NCBI GenBank assembly: GCA_948144175.1
Contig: CANXME010002154.1
Coordinates: forward strand, 320,501 to 384,500
Length of the DNA: 64,000 nucleotides
Origin: Closterium sp. NIES-65
Lineage: Eukaryota; Streptophyta; Zygnematophyceae; Desmidiales; Closteriaceae
Direction of reading: 5' to 3'
Position numbers and translations under genes: made by a program. The notes under the pieces are model-generated. The model was given only the letters and a program-made list of their open reading frames with translations. It made no database searches and was not told the DNA's origin. Shown in pieces: positions 21,319-31,338 of the stretch; position 1 is the stretch's first letter; every line of letters begins with the position of its first letter.

Positions 21319-24237
21319 GGCTAACCTATCAGTGCTTACGTTCGATGCTGAGGGCGATTACCTTTGATGTCTGGCTCGACGATCTCCAGCTGTTCCTGCA
21401 GAGCGAGTCTAAGGATGGTGTTTCCTTGTTTTTGCACACTGAAGGAAAGCTCCCACCCCCTGCTGCCGACGCTGTAGAGGATCTGTCTAAGTGGCTCATG
21501 CGTGATGCAGCTGCCCGCCTTGCTGTCTGCAACCACCTGCCAGTCACTGAGCGCGCGCACTTTAGCCGGCAGAAAACGGCCAAGGATATCTATGACGCTG
21601 TAGTTTCTTGCTACTCCTCCCCAGCTACTGCTGCTGTAGGTCGTCTCATGCTGCCGCACCTGCGTCTTGATCTTGCTGAGTTCCGCACTGTCTCTAACCT
21701 CTTTACCCACCTCTGCTCTAGTGAGGAATGCTTCCGTGCCGCTCTCAAGCCGGACTTTCTCGTTAAGACCCCCCCCCCCCCCCCCCCCCCCGTAGTACTT
21801 CACCCTGTACTTTCTTATCACTCGCCTCCCTGACTCCCTTCGCACTGTCAGGGACCAGTTCCTAGCCATAGACCCCACTGAGCTCACACTTGAATCGCTT
21901 GAGAAGGCCCTTCTCGAGGTTGAGAAGAGCACTGTCGCTGTTGCTGCCTCTCGTGGCACCCCCCGCTCCCCCTTCTTTGAAGGGTGTACTCCCTCCCCTC
22001 TCCTCCCCTCAGTTGCTACCGCTGCTGCAGTCGACCTCCTTGGTGCTGAGGACGTTGGCGCTGCGTCTGCTCCCAGTGGACGGCGCAACAACAGCAAGGG
22101 CAGAGGGGGCAGGGGTGGTGGTGGTGGCAGAAGTGGAGGGGGTGGAGGGGGTGGTGGCGGGGGTGGTGGAGGCTCTGGGGGAGGCTCTGGGGGTGGCGGG
22201 AGTGGAGGAGGCGGACAGGGTGGAGGAGGAGGCGGTGGTGGGGAAGGCGGTTGGGGTAGCGGGGGTGGCGGAGGAGGTCGGGGTGGGTCTGGCAAGGGTG
22301 GTGGCGCTCGTGGACCCTCCCGTGGCTACGGGAGTGGTCAGCAGCCGCCACGCCTCCCGGACAACCCCACCGACCAGCAGCTCCGTAAGTGGGTTCTCCA
22401 GTGTGGGGGCTCTGGGGGCTCTGGTCGCTGCCCTTATGTCTGGCGCACGGGGCCTCTGAAGGGCACAGTCTGCGGGAAGCCGCACATAGAGTACAAGTGC
22501 TTCGGCCGTCTTGAGGACGCCAAGGTGACTGAGTACACCGAGGACCAGCAGGTCCCGAACTTGCTGCAGCTGATAGGGAAAAGGGTAGATGTGTTTGCTC
22601 TTAACTTTGCTAAGATCAATGCTGCTCTCTATGCTATGTATGCTTCTGACTATAGTATTGAGGGTGCATGTTACTCGTGTGTGCCATGCAATGCTGGTGG
22701 TGATGCTACTCCCCCAGGTGCTAGTGCGTCTGCAGCTGCCCTAGGTGTTAGTGTCGCTACTACCCCAGGTGCTAGTGAGTCTGCTGCTGCTGCTGAGGTC
22801 TTGCACACTTTCACACTTCACTCTGGTGCGTCACGTTGCTTCTTTCGCGACAGCACCACTGCCACCCCACTCACTACCCCAGTCCCAATCTCACTGGCGG
22901 ACCCCTCTTGGGGCCCGGTGGTTGCACGCCACTCTACTGTCCTCCCGTGCCCAGCTGTCCCCTCTGGCTCTCTGTTCGGTCTCCACCTCCCCTCGTTCTC
23001 GACGAACCTGGTGAGCAACGCCGTCCTTCAGGATGTATGGGTTGACACCTTTACTCCTGGAGGTCAGCGTGTGGCGATCTGCACATGCGCCAAGACATGC
23101 CGTCACCTGGCTATGTTCACACGACAGCCGGGGTCGAACCTGTACACACTCACCACAGCGTCTGCACAGGTAGCTGCGTCTGGTCAGGTGGCTTCGTCCG
23201 GTCAGCTCGCTGCGTCCTGCTCGTGCCGCCTCCTCACCCACCCTGCGCAGCTTTGGCACCACCGTCTTGGCCACCCGTCGCAGCTGCGTCTGCACGGCAT
23301 GCACTCCCGGCTCTTGGTCTCTGGCCTCCCGGCGACCCTGCCCCCCCTCCCGCGCTTGCTTGCGCCGCCGTGCCTTCCTTGCGTCGAGGGGCGGCAACGC
23401 GCCACTCCTCAGTCCTCCGAGTTTCCTCGGACCACTGCTCCTCTGCAGACTCTCCACCTAGACGTGTGGGGCCCGGCCCCCGTCGGTGGAACGGACCAGG
23501 AGCGCTACTTCCTGCTGATGGTTGACGACTACACACGCTACTCCACAGTCTTCCCCTTGCGGCGCCACGCGGATGTCAGTGGTGTATTGATCCCCTGGAT
23601 CCGTGCTACTCGTCACCAGCTGCGCGAGCGGTTTCGGCGGGACTTTCCAGTCCTGCGTCTGCACTCTGACATGGGTGGTGAGTTCTCATATGGCGTCCTT
23701 GAGATGTTCTGCCAGGATGAGGGCATCGCCCAGTCATTCACGCTTCCGGCCTCTCCGCAGCAAAATGGGATCGCTGAGCGCCGCATTGGCCTGATCATGG
23801 AGGTTGCTCGTACCTCCATGATCCATGCGGCTGCTCCCCATTTCCTGTGGCCGTTTGCGGTCCGATACGCCGCGCATCAGTTCAACCTCTGGCCCCGTGT
23901 CTCTGCTCCAGAGACCTTGCCCACACTCCGTTGGACGGGACAGCCTGGTGATGCGTCGTCGTTTCGGGTCTGGGGCGCGCTCTCCCTTGTTTGCGATACC
24001 AAAGCGAGCAAGCTCTCCCCTCGCACTCTCCGCTGTGTCTTCCTGGGCTTCCCCACCAGCGCTCCACCCTGGCAGTTCTACCACCCTGCCTCGCGTCGTG
24101 TTCTGTCCTCTCAGGACGTCACCTTCGACGAGTCGGTCTGTTATTACCGACTTCACCCGCACGCGTCCCACCCGGCCCCACTCGCACCTCTCTTCCTGGT
24201 ACCAGTCCCCCCTCCGGTAGACCCCCTTCCCCCATAG
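21319..24237 (+). pseudogene. Copia A1 Gag, protease and integrase, frameshifted
   Basis: Gag opens with MANLSVLTFDAEG and is out of frame by about 21355; it continues as WLDDLQLFLQ. A 22-C tract at 21771-21793 breaks it again where intact relatives encode KNPPPMY. A Gly-rich stretch (22100-22310) precedes the family's variant zinc motif (C-X13-C-X3-H-X4-C, about 22432-22500). The protease box is HSGAS instead of DSGAS. Integrase shows HHRLGHP with CLPC, Asp in HLDVWG, Asp in LHSDMGGEF and Glu in NGIAERR. A TAG ends the frame at 24235-24237 and more stops follow in the repetitive linker. Confidence 0.85.
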
Positions 24238-25912
24238 GGTCCTGCTCCCTCAGGTGTGTCCCAGGTAGACCCACCCCCCTTGGATGAGCCAGTCGAGATC
24301 TCTTCAGACTCCTCTGACTCACCTGAGGGGGGTGACGCCGTCGCCGACGACACGCCGACTACTCGCCGTACTCCTCGCTTGGAGACCCCCCCGGGTTTCC
24401 CGCCACGGTCGTCTTCGCCGCCTCCGTAGCCTGCTGCCGTGGACTCTGGAGCTGAGACTACTGGAGTTGGGGCTGGGGGTGGTGAGTCTGGGGGTGCCTG
24501 CTCTCCTCGTTTGGCTACACCCCACGGGTTCCCACCTCTGCCATCTTCGCCGCCACTGCAGCCTGCTGCTGTGGACACTGGAGGAGAGATTGAGGGTATT
24601 GAGCCTGGGGGTGCTGGGACTGAGCGTACTGAGCCTGGGGGTGCTGGGACTGGGGGTACTGGGCCTGAGGGTGCTGCGACTGAGGGTACTGAGCCTGCGA
24701 GTGCTGAGACCGAGAGTCCTGCCTCTGGAAGTGCTGCGAGTTCGGGTGCTGACTCTGGGGGTGCTGCGAGTCCTTTTGGTGTTGGTGTCGTTGGAGCTCC
24801 TACCGGAGGACCTGGAGCTACTGGTGCTGGAGGTACTGGAGGTGCTGCTGGTGCTGGAGGTCCTAGAGGTGCTGCTGGTGCTGGAGGTCCTAGAGGTGCT
24901 GGAGGTACTGGAGGTGCTGCTGGTGCTGGAGGTCGGGGAGCTGCTGGTGCTGCTGGTCCTGGTGGAGCTGCTGGTGCTGGAGGTACTGAGGTGCTGCTGG
25001 TGCTGGAGGTCGTGGAGCTGCTGGTGCTGGAGGTACTGGAGGTAATGCTGGTGCTGGAGGTTGTGGAGCTGCTGGAGCTGCTGGTGCTGGAGGCGCTGGA
25101 GCTGCAGGAGCTACTGGTGCTCTTCGCCACCTTCTCAGTCTTCAGCCAGGTGCTACTGGCTTCTCTGTGGCAGGTACTACTCCTCCGTTGCTGTGTCCAT
25201 CGGCGGACCAGTCACAGCCGCCGTAGCTACCACACTCCCCACTGCCTGCTCTTGCTCCTTACACTGCGGTGTCAGAGTCCCTGATTGAGCATCGAGAGCC
25301 TGAGACTCGTGCTTCCACCCCTGAGCGTTGAGAGCCTGAGTCTAGCTTTGACCTTGAGCCTGAGCCTAGAGCTGCTATTCGTACTCGTGTTCCTCGTGTT
25401 CGTCGTCAGCGTGCTCCGGCTGTCCCCGGCACTCAGGATATGACACTCCGTCCTTCCTCTGTTCCTCAGCGTGTTGTCCTACCGTTACCTCCTGCGTCCT
25501 CTTTGCCTGACGTTGCTGACCCTCCGTCTGACCTTGCTCGTGCATCCAGTCCGACTGTTACTCGCCTTCTTACTACGGTTGTGACGGACCCTACGTTCCC
25601 GTCTCCTGCTGCGTCTGCCCTAGTAGCTGAGCTCGTTGACTTTGCTGCTGTGTACCGCCTAGACTACCTTGCGAGTCTTGTCTCTGACCCTGTCCCTGCC
25701 TGTCCTCCGTCCGTCGGGGGTGAGACTACTCTTGGCTGCACAGCCGTTGGCTGTGACATTCTTGAGGACAGACAGGAGGAGCTGGAGTGCCTTGCTACCG
25801 CTTCCCCCCATCACGCGACCATGCTGCTTGCCCCTGAGGGAGACCCGGATGCACTTGGCATCCCCACCCCGCGCTCCTACAGAGAGGCGATTTTGGGTGA
25901 GTACTCCTCTTA
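24238..25912 (+). repeat. Copia A1 integrase-RT linker, Gly/Ala/Pro repeats
   Basis: Imperfect units of roughly 21-30 bp encode GGAGTG/EPGGAG-like repeats, then a more ordinary segment ending just before RT. The same kind of linker occurs in every family A copy but with different unit numbers. Confidence 0.7.
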
Positions 25913-25913
25913 G

Positions 25914-27415
25914 TGGCAGACAGCCATGGACGCAGAGATGGCTTCCTGGAAGTCCACAGGCACCTACGTCGACGAGGTTCCCCCACCTGGGGCGAACATC
26001 GTCAGTGGCATGTGGATTTTCAGGGTGAAGCGGCCGCCGGGTTCTCCGCCTGCCTTCAAGGCACGTTACGTTGCTCGAGGCTTCAGTCAGCGTCAGGGGG
26101 TCAACTTCTTTCAGACCTTCTCTCCCACCCCAAAGATGACCACTCTTCAGGTGTTGCTACATGTTGCAGCTTAGCTGAATACGAGCTGCACTCCCTCGAC
26201 TTCTCGACAACTTACTTGCAGGGTAGCCTTCACAAGGCCATCTGGTTGCGCCGTCCACAGGGCTTCACTGGGCCGTTTCCTGTGGGTACCCAGTGGAGCC
26301 TACGGCGACCAGTGTATGGCCTGCGTCAGGCGCCCCGCGAGTGGCACGACACACTGAGGACGAAACTTGCGGCTCTTGGGTTTGCTCCTTCGACTGCTGA
26401 CCCGGCGCTGTTTCTACGCACCGACACTACTCTGCCGCCGTTCTACATCCTCGTGTACGTCAACGACTTGGTTTTTGCTACTGCTGACACTGAGGCACTG
26501 GCCCTAGTGAAGGCGGAGCTGCAGGAGAGATACACCTGCACTGACCTGGGTGAGGTGCGGAGCTATCTTAGCTTGCAGATCACCTTGGACAGAGCACGGC
26601 GCACCATCACCCTGACTCAGTCACACATGGTGTACGAGGTCCTACAGCGCTTCCCCTTCACGTACTCCTCGCCACAGCCCACTCCTCTGGCTACCGGCCA
26701 CTCGCTCTCAGCTCCATCTTCGGACGAGTCCGTAGAGCCGAGTGGTCCGTACCCAGAGCTTGTGGGCTGCCTCATGTACCTGATGACGTGCACACGACCT
26801 GACCTCGCGCACCCTCTCAGCCTTCTGGCTTGCTACGTGGCACCTGGTAGACACCGAAAGGTGCACTTTGATGCTGCGAAGAGGGTACTGCGTTTCTTGT
26901 GCAGCACATCGGGCATGGGGCTCGTGCTTGGAGGACGGGGTTCGGTGGTCCTCACGAGACACTCTGACGCTTCTTGGGCCGACGACCAGGCGACTCAGCG
27001 TTTGTCACAGGGTTCTGTCTCGTGGAGGTCCACTCGTTCTTCTTCTGTGCTTGGTTCCAGCTGTGAGGCCGAGATCTACCCTGGGGCCATGGCTGCACAG
27101 GAGCTCCGCTGGCTGACCTACCTGCTGACCCACTTGGGGGAGCGGCCTCGTTCTCCTTCGGTTCTGTACGTTGACAACAAGGCAATGCTTGCCTTGTGTC
27201 GCGAGCAGAGACTGGAGCACAGAACGAAGCACATTGCTATGCGCTACTTCCTTGCGTGTGAGCTACAGCAGCGTGGTCAGCTGCGCCTTGCTTTCGTGGC
27301 CTCTCGGGCCAACACTGGTGATGTCTTCACCAAGGCCCTTGGGGCTGGTAATCATCAACGTTTCTGCACTACTCTTAGGCTTGTGCCAACTCTACCTCAC
27401 CTGCTGGCTGCTTGA
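25914..27415 (+). pseudogene. Copia A1 reverse transcriptase-RNase H, inactive
   Basis: RT starts around MDAEMASWKS (25926), with a frameshift and stop near 26172 before YELHSLDFST. The catalytic box reads YVND instead of YVDD, so polymerisation would be lost. RNase H follows (DASWADD, GSSCEAEIY, VDNKAML) and ends at 27415. Copies at 42000-43281 and 47022-48537 keep YVDD. Confidence 0.85.
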
Positions 27416-28275
27416 CTTGCTCTTGTTGTATACTACTATATATATTTATACGTGCATATTTACTCTTGTTAGGTTGTGATACGTGTACTGCCTTGCTATT
27501 ATAACTCTGCATGTGAACTGGCCTTGTGGCCGCCTGCTTGTGCTCAGATTGTGTGGTGTCCTTGAGATCCACCCTAGGCTTTGTCTTGCTTGTTCTCTTG
27601 CTTGACTGGTCTTGTGACCACTGTTAGGTTTGGCTATCCCCTACTTTACCTATGGGGGTGTGTCAAAACATAGAGTTATGTCTATTTCACTCTAGGTTGT
27701 GTAGGGGTCATCCCTTAGAGGGTACAACCCAATTCTCTCGATACTCTTGTAATCTCTCTCCCTTACCTAATCCTCATTCCTCGCCTAGCTAGTGATTCTA
27801 ACAAATGTCCGCGTTACACAGCTTTGTTCAACTTTTGGGAGACCTGTCATTCATGCTGACATTGGCTCAACCTGTTACAAGACAATCGTCCCAGGGGTTT
27901 GTCAGGCATTATCAAGGCAACGTTATCAATGGCTTCGGTCCCTTGACAATGATGTTCCTACCTCAGCGAGTGTTAACAACACTATCACTATCTTTATTAA
28001 TGATCGCGCTGCTCCCAAGGTGCGAACCTCGGGATTTCAACATTACCAGCATGTACTACTGGACCCAGACAAGCCAACACCACTACTTAACAATGAAGTG
28101 CTCAGACCTCAGGCTCATCATCAGCCTCTGTGGGCTTCAGTTTGTGCTCAGTGCACTTGTTCTCAGCTTGCTCATCATCATCGCACCATGGCGAACTCGA
28201 AAAGCTCCCGTAACAAGCAGACGACGGATCTGCCAGCTCCTAATTATGTTTCTCCTCTTGCTTCGGACAAGGTTA

Positions 28276-28400
28276 TGTCAAACACTATATGTGTTATTAT
28301 TGTGTAGGCTATAGTGGGTTAGCCTTTAGGGGGTACACAAAGTTAGGGTTTCCTACTTGTACTCCAACTTTCATTGTGCAATCACTTCTTCTTCGTAACA
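28276..28400. mobile_element. Solo LTR, copia-type
   Basis: TGTCAAACAC...TTCGTAACA, 125 bp, resembles the LTR at 43479-43609 in the block GTAGGCTATAGTGG ... TACTTGTACTCC. Flanking 5-mers GGTTA and AGTTA match 4/5. No internal sequence adjoins it. Confidence 0.65.
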
Positions 28401-28409
28401 AGTTAACAA

Positions 28410-28752
28410 TGTCAGAGGTCCACTGGTGATCCCCGATTGATCCTAGGGAAGGGTTACATGCTCGTTGTCCTGGGGGGTTATGGGCGCACTGACCCGCTAC
28501 TTAACAAGCCCTTTTATCCCAGTGGTTAGTGGCTAGGATTCTGACATGGTATCAGAGCGAAGGTCTCGGGTTCGAATCCCAGTGTGTGCACTTCTGGCAT
28601 CCCAATACGGGGGGGTGTCAGAGGTCCACTGGTGATCCCCGATTGATCCTAGGGAAGGGTTACAGGCTCGTTGTCCTGGGGGGTTATGGGCGCACTGACC
28701 CGCTACTTAACAAGCCCTTTTATCCCAGTGGTTAGTGGCTGGGATTCTGACA
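28410..28752 (+). mobile_element. TRIM (terminal-repeat retrotransposon in miniature), 343 bp
   Basis: Two 137-bp LTRs (28410-28546, 28616-28752; TGTCAGAGGTCC...GGATTCTGACA, about two differences) enclose only 69 bp. That interior is a primer-binding site TGGTATCAGAGC complementary to tRNA-iMet, a GGGTTCGAATCCC block, and a G-rich polypurine tract. The target duplication AACAA is perfect (28405-28409, 28753-28757). No protein; it must use enzymes of a related element. Confidence 0.93.
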
Positions 28753-29719
28753 AACAATGTCGTCGCTGGTAACACGGAGGCTGATAGCTCAATCAGCACT
28801 CAGGATCGTGCAACCAACGACAAGGGCAAGGCAACAGTGTCAGAGGCTGGCGGCTCTGGTCTCTCCGACAATGACAAGGCTACCACCCCCTCGGTCGGAC
28901 TTACGGATAAAGATGGTTTCATTGATGATGACCCTAACGACGAGATGATCATCAACGTGGTCAAGGAAGCCGGTTCTGGTTTGCGCTCTGTCGCTATTTT
29001 GCTGATCCCGTTTATGCTGCACAAGGAGATATCCTGTGTGATTGATGCTGTTAAGGCACTGATAAAACACGGATGGTATACAGAACTTTCAGCTGACGTC
29101 GCGTCGACGACCAAGTTTCAGGAGCTTTAGACGGCATATATTGCCAAGACCCGATATTGTCGCCTGCAAGTATCATTCGCAAAAGATTCAGATGCTGAAT
29201 GGGTGCGGAGGAAGGAAGTTATCTACTAGCCTCTCAAGAACAAGGGTCAGCTTATCACTCTTCATTGGCTTCACACGGAAGATCCTGCCTTTGCTCGTGA
29301 AAAGGCGATGAACCCGCAAGCCATCGAGTTCATGATCAGGGGTGTTTCCGCGGCTGTTGAGTTGGTTCTGATCCATGACCGCATGGTTGTTTACCTGCTC
29401 AAGAGTACTCAGCGTACGGCTTTCCTGCGGTGTACCTGTCTGCATCGTACGCTCCACCCCGTCACTGGTGCTGATACGGATGTCGTAGAGGGACTGGTCT
29501 ACGCTCACCCGGAAAACCGTAATCGCCAGTGGATCCACACGATTGCTGATCTTGCTGATCGAGCGAAGAAGTTGCTTGTCCATTATCCGACCTTATCCTG
29601 TTCGCTCTGCGGCGGCAAGCATTATGATAAGTATCATGATGCTTTTGTCACTGAGCGTCAGAATAACGTTAGTAAATGGAATCTTACCCTTGGCAAAGTG
29701 CACAAGCTTAACGTTTAAG

Positions 29720-31338
29720 ATAGCAGTCAGCCTATTTTCCACTCTCCGCTCCGTTTAACTTACTCATTAACCTGTCGTTAACTCTCCGCAGCCGCGTCGC
29801 TAAAAGCGTCATCACTTTTTCTTCCAATTCTTTGCAACCCAGCCATTGCTCTTGTTTCTACCGGCATCAGCAGGGAAGATGGGGTCTGCACACAGTCAGG
29901 CTGCAGGAAGGCAAAGGGAAAGAGTCTCATGGCGACTGCAGATCACATCTCTGCAGCTGCTCACCTGTTGGAGCTTGCAAAAGTGGGCTTTGCAACAAAG
30001 GAATCGCTCGACAAGCTACATCTCAATATCATGCGCAAGGAGTATGGTCTTTGAAGATCCTTGAACGTTACCTGTGCGGAAAAAACTACTACAACGGGAG
30101 CTAGACTACGGGCTAGGCTCGGGTGCTCGTGTGATCTCTGCGTTCGTTGGTCCTTGGTCGTTTTCCTAGTGCACACACTGCTTGCTAGTTCACGGGGTAA
30201 GTTGGCAAGAGTTTCACTAGAGAAAGTTGACAACAATGGTCCAAAGGAGTCCGCATGGCAAGACTACATCAGAGCTAGCATTCAGATCGGTCGACTGCCA
30301 GCGCAGCATGGTCGACCGCATTCCAGCACGACTTGGTCGACCGCGCTCAAGCAGTGCAAAGCCGACGGCGTGCCAACACTGCAGGTTGACGGCGTGCCAG
30401 CGTTGCTCCCGCAAAGCAGCAGCGCACCTACTTCGCAGGTGCTTGCAGATGATTAGCGGGCTAAGCCTCGTCACCTACACAATGCACACACCAGGTCGTC
30501 CTCGTGCTGACGACCGCACCTGATCTGCCATGTCAACCTCGGGATACCCCTGGGCGACCGTCGCACTCCTCCGCAGAACCTCGTCACCCAGGTAACTTGG
30601 TCGGCCGGGCAACCACGTCGACCAGCTGCTCCTGTATGTGCGCGTCGACCTCCAAGTCGACGACCACCCCAAGTTGACCTCACCAGGTCGACCACGCCCC
30701 AGGTCGACCAGCTCCAGGTCGACGTCACTCCTGGTCGAACAGCTCCACGTCGACCAGCACTCCTGGTCGACCAGCTCCATGTCGACCAGCACAGTTGTCA
30801 GCCGACCACCCAAGTCGGCTACTCGAAGTTGGCGTCACCAAGTTGACGCCCTGCTACTCAACGCCCTCCTGCTCGGCGTCCTGAGTTGAGGTCGACCACC
30901 AGGTCGACATTACGCCTGTTCGACCACCACCAGATCGACCAGCAAGTCTAGTCGACCAACCACCAGGTCGACCAGCAGTCATGTCAGCCGACCACCCAAG
31001 TCGGCTGCCCCAAGTTGGCGTCACGAAGTTGATGCCCTCCGCAGGTCGACTTCCCAGGTCGACCTCCCTGAAGTCGGCGCCACCCTGAAGTCGACGCCCA
31101 TGCAGTGGCCCCCATGCAGGTTGACCTCCTCGTCAACAAGCTCACCCACTGCTGCAGGCCGGCTGCTCCCCTCACGCCCGACCACGAAGTCGGCTCCGCC
31201 CAAGTGAGGACGGGGCCAACACACAGCTCCCGTTGACAACCTGGACGCAGCGGCCTGTTGGTGTTTAGGATTTAGTATTGGTTGTACCGTTTTCTCTATC
31301 AGCTTGTGGATGATTAGGGGCTGCAAGTCAGTGGAACC
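29720..31338. other. Inter-ORF region of the LINE with a GGTCGAC-rich block
   Basis: No gene is certain. A short open frame (ATG near 29931) encodes about 40 residues, MATADHISAAAHLLELAKVG. From about 30290 to 31210 the motif GGTCGAC or GTCGACC recurs dozens of times at short irregular spacing together with AAGTCGGC, in imperfect units such as GGTCGACCAGCTCC. It is either an insertion or an expanded satellite-like spacer. Confidence 0.5.

Larger units (their letters stand above)
20122..27803 (+). mobile_element. Copia family A element, full length, decayed (A1)
   Basis: LTRs at 20122-20264 and 27661-27803 (143 bp, about two differences, TGTCAAAACA...TTCTAACA). The 5-bp duplication AATGT flanks both sides (20117-20121, 27804-27808). 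A primer-binding-like TGGTATTAAGAAC follows the 5' LTR and the purine tract TATGGGGGTG precedes the 3' LTR. The leader at 20480-21310 is a long GCT/ACT-type trinucleotide low-complexity stretch. Gag-Pol has frameshifts and stops. Confidence 0.9.
28188..29719 (+). pseudogene. LINE ORF1-like protein, interrupted
   Basis: An open frame from ATG 28188 (MANSKSSRNK) is cut by a solo LTR and a TRIM at 28276-28752 and resumes in the same frame at about 28753 if both are removed with their duplications. It then reads through DSSISTQDRATNDKGKA and GFIDDDPNDEM, meets in-frame stops near 29129 and 29228, and continues to 29719 with a possible Cys/His cluster (CSLCGGKHYDKYH). It sits ahead of an endonuclease-RT frame on the same strand, the place of ORF1 in LINEs. 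Identification as ORF1 is by position and style, not by a recognised domain. Confidence 0.55.

Noticed and set aside
28547..28590. A tRNA gene suggested by GGTTCGAATCC and the tRNA-like start
   Set aside because: No acceptor stem or anticodon arm; it is the PBS region of the TRIM.
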